This document shows positions 58,280 through 64,000 of a stretch of DNA of 64,000 nt, one piece after another; within the stretch, counting starts at the first letter, position 1, and every line of letters starts with the position of its first letter. Origin of the DNA: WVXP01 sp964348095 (lineage in GTDB: Bacteria > Desulfobacterota > BSN033 > WVXP01); assembly GCA_964348095.1 (NCBI GenBank), contig CAYGBK010000005.1, positions 1-64,000 on the forward strand, read 5' to 3'. The notes below the pieces were generated by a model. It was not told the DNA's origin and did no database searches. It worked only from the letters and a program-made list of their open reading frames with translations. The translations under genes were made by a program, and so were the position numbers.

Positions 58280-60238
58280 ATGGATATGTTCTTCACAGAG
58301 CAGACAGGGAATATCTACTGCCTCCCTATCTGTCACTATCGGATTGAGTTCGCCCAGATAGTCCGTCAAGCGATTGATAAGATCCAACCACACGCCATAG
58401 CGGCAGAGCTGCCTGCGACCCTGGAGAAAAAAATCCGGCTTGGGATCGATCGGCTTCCTGTTGTTTCCCTCCTTCTGTATGAGAATGATAAGGGCGAGTC
58501 CATTTACCTTCTGATTGAACCTGCTGATCCACTTGTCGAGGCGATTCGATACGGACAGGAGAAGGGTATCCCCACTTTTCTCGTGGATGTCGATGGCGAC
58601 GAGTACCCCCGCTTCAGAGACCCCGTGCCAGACCCTTACGCCATTCTCAGAGTGGGTCACCGGGCTTACTATCAGAGCTTTCGCAAGCACGCGCTCCGTG
58701 GCCTCAAGAAGTCTCCCCAGGACCGTATTCGCGAACAGGGTATGGCTTTTCATCTCCAGAGGATCAAGGATAATTTCTCCTCCCTTCTGTTTGTCTGCGG
58801 TATGGTTCATTTGGAAGGGGTTCGGCGAGAGCTAACCCGGCCCCAGACCCACCCCATGGGAAGAATCAGGCGCAAGACGGTGCAACTTTTCAACCTTCAT
58901 CCTGACAGCATGGGGGAGGTTATGAGTGCCTTTCCATTCCTTTCTGCGACGTATGAGTACCATCGAGCTGAGCTCCCACCAGATCCCCCAGGTCGCCGTT
59001 ACACGGTTCGAAAAACGCTGAAGTCATCGGCTTTTGGCGTTGTCGATGGGGGGAAGATCGTATCAGAAGAGAAGGCCCTCGAGGAAGCTCTGGTTTGGTC
59101 CACCCACCGTGTGATCGACCCCACATCCTCTATGATTGATCGCCAAAGAGTAAACTTGAGGCTCTTTGAGCGAGCCGCCGTTCACTACCTGCAAGATACC
59201 GGTGAGAGAATTGCTGAGTGGCAGAAGAGAACCTTTTTCAAGTTTTCTCGGAATTACGCCATGTTGGATGGTCTTTTGTTGTCTGATTTCTACCATTGCC
59301 TGACGAGTGCCAGGGCCGCTGTGGATGACAACTTCTGCTATGCCATGTGGCGGCTCGGATGCTACTACCCCTGGCTGGAAGACCCGGCGAGCCTTCCTAC
59401 TCTCAAAATCTCGGGAGACCAGATTTTCATGGGAACCAGGCGAATCCATATTCGGCGAAGAATGCACAAGCCTCGGCAGCGACCCGTATGGCTGCCAGTG
59501 CGCAGAAGGCCTCGGGAACGTTTTCCAGGCGAATGGCTCGGGCAGTTTGACTCGAAGGGGATCTGCTCTTACCCGCCTGAGGATCTCGTGATCGAGAATT
59601 ATGGGCAATTTCTCAAGAAGAAAGGGGGCCGACTGCTTTCCGAAGAACAGGGCCGCATTGTGCCGATGACAGTTTCCCTCTTGGACGGCATCGACATACG
59701 GGAAACTCTGAGACACAGTCATGAGAAGAGAATCTTCGTCAGAGAAAACATCGTCATGAAAGGGGCGGTTGGATCGGTGGTCGTTATATTCGACACAGAT
59801 GACCAAAATCGATTTCCCTACTGCATGACTTGGCACGGAGAGCACGACCAGGAGTCAGACATGGCATTCTATGCAACTGACCCTGGGGATAACGTGCCGG
59901 GACCAGGCATCGGTCGGTGCGAATACGGAGGATTCCTCCTCAGCTACCCCCCCCTGAGAATGCTAGATGTGTGGATGGACCCCGAATATCGGTGGTTCCA
60001 ATCTAAATCTGAGAAACTGCTCATAGCGGCCCTCGATTACTCGATCGAAAAACATGTGGTGTATGTGGCAGCCAGACCGCCTCGAAGCTATATGAAGGTC
60101 CTCGCGTCCCGTATGGAGCGGAAAATCGTCTATGTCCCTATTGGAACTCTCTCCCCCGAGACGTTAAAGAAGATTCGGGTCTTTCACGTTCTATTCGGTC
60201 GAGACAAGAGAGAAATCGCCAAGGATTATATCTGGTAG
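58280..60238 (+). CDS. TraB/EreA-like N-terminal domain protein, probable MoxR partner
   Basis: 652 residues from ATG 58280 (AGGTGG upstream). The N-terminal part (YCLPICHYRIEFAQIVRQAI ... PHAIAAELPA) follows the pattern of TraB/ChaN/DUF5682-like proteins: strand, H/HY loop, helix, then A-x-E-L-P. The middle is rich in Arg and aromatic residues, and the last 120 residues include a further alpha/beta part (LLIAALDYSIEKHVVYVAARPP). No signal peptide or TM. DUF5682 proteins are known from MoxR-VWA loci, which fits the neighbour. The family is not certain and no activity is claimed. Confidence 0.55.
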   Translation: MDMFFTEQTGNIYCLPICHYRIEFAQIVRQAIDKIQPHAIAAELPATLEKKIRLGIDRLPVVSLLLYENDKGESIYLLIEPADPLVEAIRYGQEKGIPTFLVDVDGDEYPRFRDPVPDPYAILRVGHRAYYQSFRKHALRGLKKSPQDRIREQGMAFHLQRIKDNFSSLLFVCGMVHLEGVRRELTRPQTHPMGRIRRKTVQLFNLHPDSMGEVMSAFPFLSATYEYHRAELPPDPPGRRYTVRKTLKSSAFGVVDGGKIVSEEKALEEALVWSTHRVIDPTSSMIDRQRVNLRLFERAAVHYLQDTGERIAEWQKRTFFKFSRNYAMLDGLLLSDFYHCLTSARAAVDDNFCYAMWRLGCYYPWLEDPASLPTLKISGDQIFMGTRRIHIRRRMHKPRQRPVWLPVRRRPRERFPGEWLGQFDSKGICSYPPEDLVIENYGQFLKKKGGRLLSEEQGRIVPMTVSLLDGIDIRETLRHSHEKRIFVRENIVMKGAVGSVVVIFDTDDQNRFPYCMTWHGEHDQESDMAFYATDPGDNVPGPGIGRCEYGGFLLSYPPLRMLDVWMDPEYRWFQSKSEKLLIAALDYSIEKHVVYVAARPPRSYMKVLASRMERKIVYVPIGTLSPETLKKIRVFHVLFGRDKREIAKDYIW

Positions 60239-60395
60239 GGCAATAAGAGGAACCTATTCCGCGATAGGTCAATCTGTCGAGGAATACCAAGCTCGGCATG
60301 ACCGTCATAGAAGACGGGACACACCCCTCTGAAAGAAAAGGGTTCTCACACGTCAGGGATAGCTGTTAAGAAAACGAACTCAGAAAAGTAAGACT

Positions 60396-60866
60396 ATGAC
60401 GCTTCGTTTCGTGGTTCACGAACACCATGCGTCCCGCCTTCACTACGATTTCCGTTTGGAACTGGAGGGTGTCCTTCGCTCCTGGGCCATTCCCAAGGGG
60501 CCGTCGATGAATCCGTCGGAGAGGCGTCTGGCAGTTCAGGTGGAGGATCATCTGCTGGAGTACATCGATTTTGAGGGAATTATTCCCTCGGGACAATACG
60601 GCGCTGGGCCTGTCGTGATCTGGGACAGGGGCACTTACGAACTCATTGAGACTAGAGAGGACAAGATAGCTCTTTGTCTACAGGGAGAGAGACTCAAAGG
60701 GGAATTCACCCTCGTCCGACTCAAAGGACGCGGTAAAAGCAATCAATGGCTGATGATAAAAAGAAAGGATGAACACGCCCGAATCGACTGGGTGCTCGAA
60801 GAGAGTCTCACGGCCGAGAAGAAAGCGAGTTTAAAGGAACGGCCCCCCCCATGCGAAGCGTCATGA
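60396..60866 (+). CDS. Stand-alone LigD-type 3'-phosphoesterase domain protein
   Basis: 156 residues matching the PE domain of the end-joining ligase LigD: FVVHEHHASRLHYDFRLELEG with His10/His11, His16 and Asp18, SWAIPKGPS, the H-box VEDHLLEY (His52), EGIIPSGQYGAGPVVIWDRG and the C-terminal WLMIKRKD. LigD-PE trims 3' ends (monoribonucleotide or phosphate) before ligation. No ligase, polymerase or Ku gene is in the window. It converges with treT, one base apart. Confidence 0.9.
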   Translation: MTLRFVVHEHHASRLHYDFRLELEGVLRSWAIPKGPSMNPSERRLAVQVEDHLLEYIDFEGIIPSGQYGAGPVVIWDRGTYELIETREDKIALCLQGERLKGEFTLVRLKGRGKSNQWLMIKRKDEHARIDWVLEESLTAEKKASLKERPPPCEAS

Positions 60867-60867
60867 A

Positions 60868-62100
60868 CTACTCTAGGAAAATGGTTTCATGACTCGGATG
60901 ATCGAGAGCCAGGAGAAGGAGTAGGTACCTTTTCAAAATCTTGGTGATCAGAAACTCATCTCTCACATGGTTGTGGCCGCTTTCACCCAGCCTTCTGGCC
61001 AGGTCCGGTTGATTGAGTAACCGTCGGATCTGAAGACTGGCTCCTTCCACTGAATGGACCAACATTCCTGTATACCCATGTATGATCTGCGCTGGAATGC
61101 CCCCGATGGCGCTGCCGATGACAGGACGGTATTTCCATAGTGCCTCTGACACAGTCAGAGCAAAACCTTCTCTCAAAGATTTTTGTAGAATCACATCGGA
61201 GGCCCTTTGGAACGCATTTATCTCAGTGGGGATAGAGCTTGTAAGAAAGATGATGTGAATGTCTGGGTCGTCTCCGGCCGCCTCCGTGACTTTCCCAAGG
61301 ATTTCCTCGGCCTCAGGATCGTCGGCCGCCTTGTCTCCGACGAGAAGGAGACGACAATCCGCGTGTTTTCGCGCCATTTTAAAAGCCTGAATGACGCCAA
61401 TTGGATCTTTCCACGGATCGTACCGAGAGATCTGAGTGACAATGGGCTTGTCTCTGGGTATTCCGTATTTCTCCATAACACGGTCAATATAGGGATCTCC
61501 CAGGTCTTTGTTCTTGTCCGCCAGGGGATCGATGGCCGGATAGAAACGGTATTGAGTTATCTTTAGCTCCGGAGAGAAAAGGGGGGAGGAAAAAATCGCC
61601 GCGTCATACTGCTCGACGAATGGCCTCAGAAAATCCCATACTTGAGGGTTTGGATGGGACATATCGATGTGACATCGCCATACCCATTTATTCTTCCGAC
61701 GTTTGTGCCAATGGATCAATGCGGCAGGCTGAGGATCATGGACGACAACGAGATCTTCATCAAAATCCATGACACTGTTATTCATCTCATTATAGGACAG
61801 ATAGGTCTGGAATACCTGCTCTTGAAAGGACTCTTCTTTCCCCTGTAGGGCATTGTGAAAAGCCTTTGTAATGTCGAAGAAATCGTCGCCCCCTTTGATA
61901 ACTTCCCATTTTGCCTCCACTCCCAATTCATCGAGAAGTGGGACCACCCGATGTAGCATTTCGGCGACTCCACCCCCGACGGCTGTGGAGTTAACCATCT
62001 TTATCGATCGGCCGCCCACGTGAGAGGCCAGAATGTAGAGTTCCTCGATAACATTCCGGCCCACGACCTCTCTGTAATCAGACAAACTGGGTATACTCAT
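60868..62100 (-). CDS. treT: Trehalose synthase TreT (GT4 glycosyltransferase)
   Basis: 410 residues. Transfers glucose from a nucleotide-glucose to glucose to form trehalose. KMVNSTAVGGGVAEMLHRVVPLLDELGV is the TreT opening; VVHDPQPAALIHWHKR; HIDMSHPN; SRYDPWKDPIGVIQAF; and the GT4 E-x7-E region SLREGFALTVSEALW all match. Upstream on the same strand is a DUF5752 gene, its usual companion. Confidence 0.92.
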   Translation of the reverse strand: MSIPSLSDYREVVGRNVIEELYILASHVGGRSIKMVNSTAVGGGVAEMLHRVVPLLDELGVEAKWEVIKGGDDFFDITKAFHNALQGKEESFQEQVFQTYLSYNEMNNSVMDFDEDLVVVHDPQPAALIHWHKRRKNKWVWRCHIDMSHPNPQVWDFLRPFVEQYDAAIFSSPLFSPELKITQYRFYPAIDPLADKNKDLGDPYIDRVMEKYGIPRDKPIVTQISRYDPWKDPIGVIQAFKMARKHADCRLLLVGDKAADDPEAEEILGKVTEAAGDDPDIHIIFLTSSIPTEINAFQRASDVILQKSLREGFALTVSEALWKYRPVIGSAIGGIPAQIIHGYTGMLVHSVEGASLQIRRLLNQPDLARRLGESGHNHVRDEFLITKILKRYLLLLLALDHPSHETIFLE

Positions 62101-62149
62101 CTCTTGTCTCAGGATTCTCTTCTGTAAATCTCGATCCCCTCAATTCGGC

Positions 62150-62833
62150 TCACGCTGTCCCCTCGAGGAATTCATCGATTATTCTCGTAATTCTCTCCCT
62201 TAACTCCTCCAATGTGTAGACGTGAATGTCGATGGACCTTATTTGTTGGGACAGTTGTTTCAAACTCAAGCTCTCTTCGATCCACGTGGAGAAGTCATCA
62301 GATTGGAGTTGGGTATAGAGACGTGACTCGATAAAGTGGAAATACAGCGAGTCGACACTGATGGTATCGAGAAGTTGCCGGAATGACCTCAGGTCATAGG
62401 CAAACTTGTCGGTCAGATAGACGATTCTGTTCGCGTCAAGAAGGTAGAAGGGCATGTCCGCAGTTTTTTGAAAAGCGGTCGGACTCTGGTCTTTGTGGTT
62501 TTCAATGGTTTTCACGATACGGGTTCTCAGGCTTTTGATTGTGTTGTACTCGGTCAGATCTATGGACGCCAGTTTTTCGGCAAGGGCCTCTTCATTAATG
62601 GACTTGGAGATCCAAAGGGCAAAACCATTGGTATAAGGCGCTTGAACCTCACGAAGGGTGCGGAAGGCAGAAAAGGTATGGTAGAAGATCGATGAATCAG
62701 GGCAAGACCTGATGAGCCCCAGTAGCTCCTCAAGGTCATATGCTTTGAGACCCGTGAGTTTTTCCAGTGCCGCGCTTGAAGAGAACTGAAACACCCGATC
62801 TGCAGGTATTGAACCGTTTCGGTCATTCTTCAT
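62150..62833 (-). CDS. DUF5752 family protein
   Basis: 227 residues from ATG 62833 (a TTG at 62884 would add 17). VFQFSSSAALEKLTGLKAYDLEELLGLIRSCPDSSIFYHTFS is the DUF5752 signature; a repeat of the same fold appears in the second half (DRKFAYDLRSFRQLLDTISVDSLYFHF). Function unknown; it is regularly found next to TreT-type genes, as here. Confidence 0.82.
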   Translation of the reverse strand: MKNDRNGSIPADRVFQFSSSAALEKLTGLKAYDLEELLGLIRSCPDSSIFYHTFSAFRTLREVQAPYTNGFALWISKSINEEALAEKLASIDLTEYNTIKSLRTRIVKTIENHKDQSPTAFQKTADMPFYLLDANRIVYLTDKFAYDLRSFRQLLDTISVDSLYFHFIESRLYTQLQSDDFSTWIEESLSLKQLSQQIRSIDIHVYTLEELRERITRIIDEFLEGTA

Positions 62834-62928
62834 GGCTCTGCACTTCTCAAATTGGGCGATGGTGGATGGTTGTTCTCCAATCAAGACCTTAGCGTAATTG
62901 ATCCGGGTTTAAACTTCAAGTGCTGTGG

Positions 62929-63900
62929 TTACGCCCTTTTCATGGAGTAGTAGTCTATGCCACGTCGTGATTTGAAACGAATTTTGCCGTCATCCAAAAG
63001 GATTCTCAGATGTCCCAGAACTTCGGACATGCCGAGAAAGACCTCGGACGTGTTTGCATTGGGAAAGAGGGCTTGCGATATTTCGTAGGCAGTCTTTCCG
63101 CGAGAAGATAAAATCGAGAGAACAGTCGAAAGACGTCGCTCGTGGTGAAGGAGAATCTTGTTGAGGGTGCCCCTGAAATCTTGAATCGGTTCACCGTGGC
63201 CTGGTAGGACAAGGGAAACCGTGAGGCCCTCGACCTTCCTGACAGAAGCCAAATAGTCTTGAAGACTCGTGCTCTGAGGTCCAGGGCCGGTCCTGGACAG
63301 GTCGATGACTGGATTCGGGGAGATTTCGTTTAGAAGATGGTCGCCACTTATCAGAATGCTGCCCTCTTCTAGATAGAAACACATTAACCCCGGGCTATGG
63401 CCGGGGCAGTGGATGGATCGAAATACCATTTCTTGAAAATGAATCTCGTCTCCATCGTTGATATGACTGACTTCACCAAGAGGTTCGGCTAGTGATCCTA
63501 TCACTGATTTCATGTAGTCTAGAGTCCCTTCGATCAGGCCAGTGGGCGTCCCATTCTGCTTGAGCACTGATACTAGGTTGCCTCTAAACTGCTCCATGGC
63601 TTGGATTCTCTCGTAATCCCTCTTATGGATATAGATCTCGGCACCTGATTGTGACGCGATTCCTCTCGCCTGCCCGTAGTGGTCGACGTGCCCATGGGTA
63701 ATAAGTATCCTTTTGATGTCATCAATCTGATAGCCCAGGGTTTGAAGGGAGTCTTTTAGGGCCACAAAAGATATTTCTGTCTTTGTGCCGGAATCGATGA
63801 GTGTCATCGGATCCTCATCCACGAGATATACATTGGTCGTTTTGATGGGAAAGGGAACGGGTAACTCAATCCTGTGAATCCTAGCCGAATAGTCCTTCAT
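62929..63900 (-). CDS. Metallo-beta-lactamase-fold hydrolase
   Basis: 323 residues. THGHVDHYGQARG is the HxHxDH zinc motif, with further ligands in HCPGHSPG and SGDHLL. C-terminal winged-helix-like part (HHERRLSTVLSILSSRGKTAYEISQALFP) as in LACTB2/GloB-type proteins. Substrate not readable from the sequence. ATG overlaps a short frame ending TGA, see the findings. Confidence 0.9.
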   Translation of the reverse strand: MKDYSARIHRIELPVPFPIKTTNVYLVDEDPMTLIDSGTKTEISFVALKDSLQTLGYQIDDIKRILITHGHVDHYGQARGIASQSGAEIYIHKRDYERIQAMEQFRGNLVSVLKQNGTPTGLIEGTLDYMKSVIGSLAEPLGEVSHINDGDEIHFQEMVFRSIHCPGHSPGLMCFYLEEGSILISGDHLLNEISPNPVIDLSRTGPGPQSTSLQDYLASVRKVEGLTVSLVLPGHGEPIQDFRGTLNKILLHHERRLSTVLSILSSRGKTAYEISQALFPNANTSEVFLGMSEVLGHLRILLDDGKIRFKSRRGIDYYSMKRA

Positions 63901-63955
63901 CGCTCGACTCTCTGTGCGATCTGTTCTCGGAATTTAGCCACTCTCTCTTCCTATG

Positions 63956-64000
63956 TCAAAGGGACAGGTCAGGGTAATCTCTAAGAATCTCAGCGGGCGG
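63956..64000 (-). CDS. C-terminal end of a DUF433-like protein (partial)
   Basis: The right edge reads, on the minus strand, PPAEILRDYPDLSL followed by TGA. This matches the helix-turn-helix tail of DUF433 antitoxin-like proteins (xEILxDYPDLxxEDI), but stops before the usual final helix, so the gene may be truncated or shifted. Only 14 residues are visible. Confidence 0.35.
   Translation of the reverse strand, partial: PPAEILRDYPDLSL

Noticed and set aside
1..64000. CRISPR arrays, insertion sequences, tRNA or rRNA genes, phage genes
   Set aside because: No regular direct repeats with spacers, no transposase or integrase, and no tRNA or rRNA-like sequence seen on reading both strands.

Overview
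The window is about 64 kb of bacterial chromosome with moderate GC content. It comes from a Gram-negative (diderm) organism: there are two outer-membrane secretins, PilP/PilM/PilN/PilO inner-membrane partners and an AMIN-type cell-wall amidase. The mix of three NtrC-family sigma-54 activators, MglA/Roadblock proteins, PATAN (DUF4388) proteins, TreT/DUF5752 and a stand-alone LigD-type phosphoesterase points to a deltaproteobacterial-type lineage or a neighbouring phylum (Desulfobacterota, Myxococcota, Methylomirabilota, Nitrospirota). The sequence alone does not settle which. I saw no rRNA, tRNA, CRISPR array, insertion sequence or prophage.

Layout. (1) 0.1-10.7 kb, plus strand: wecB, prepilin peptidase pilD, a PilS-like kinase and PilR-like sigma-54 activator, then two successive FimT-PilV-PilW-PilX minor-pilin cassettes; the second has its own sigma-54-type promoter. 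(2) 10.7-11.7 kb, minus strand: a TPR protein. (3) 12.2-26.6 kb, plus strand: a 14-gene run behind a near-perfect sigma-54 promoter. It encodes Roadblock, PATAN, Cache-HAMP, receiver-PATAN-Roadblock, Roadblock, MglA GTPase, a CheW-domain protein with four long tandem repeats, a PAS kinase, a second sigma-54 activator, and then pilMNOPQ. (4) 26.8-35.3 kb: a cell-wall amidase on plus, then a minus-strand housekeeping operon mobA-TPR-rimI-pyrK-pyrD-recJ. (5) 35.8-44.3 kb, plus strand: a candidate structured RNA with promoter and terminator, a sigma-54 promoter, and a second, MSHA-like pilus machine (ExeA/MshM ATPase, PilM, PilN, a PilO-PilP fusion, a short secretin, PilB/MshE, PilC/MshG). (6) 44.2-48.9 kb, minus strand: two paralogous kinases flanking a receiver-GAF-HD-GYP c-di-GMP phosphodiesterase, behind a sigma-54 promoter and divergent from a third sigma-54 activator (49.2 kb). 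(7) 51.0-55.3 kb: the major pilin pilA with a sigma-54 promoter, two minor pilins and an 824-residue PilX-like, adhesin-like protein. (8) 55.8-64 kb: coaE, a small hypothetical gene, a MoxR ATPase with a TraB-like partner, a LigD-type phosphoesterase, treT-DUF5752 and a metallo-beta-lactamase-fold hydrolase.

How it fits together. Most of the window is a type IV pilus island with two assembly machines, three sets of minor pilins, a shared prepilin peptidase and a dense sigma-54 control layer: five -24/-12 promoters that I could place by eye and three activators. The most unusual part is region 3, where an MglA small-GTPase module plus a CheW-like adaptor is co-transcribed with pilMNOPQ. This suggests a GTPase-based switch that places or activates the pilus machine, comparable to but differently built from the Myxococcus MglA/MglB system.
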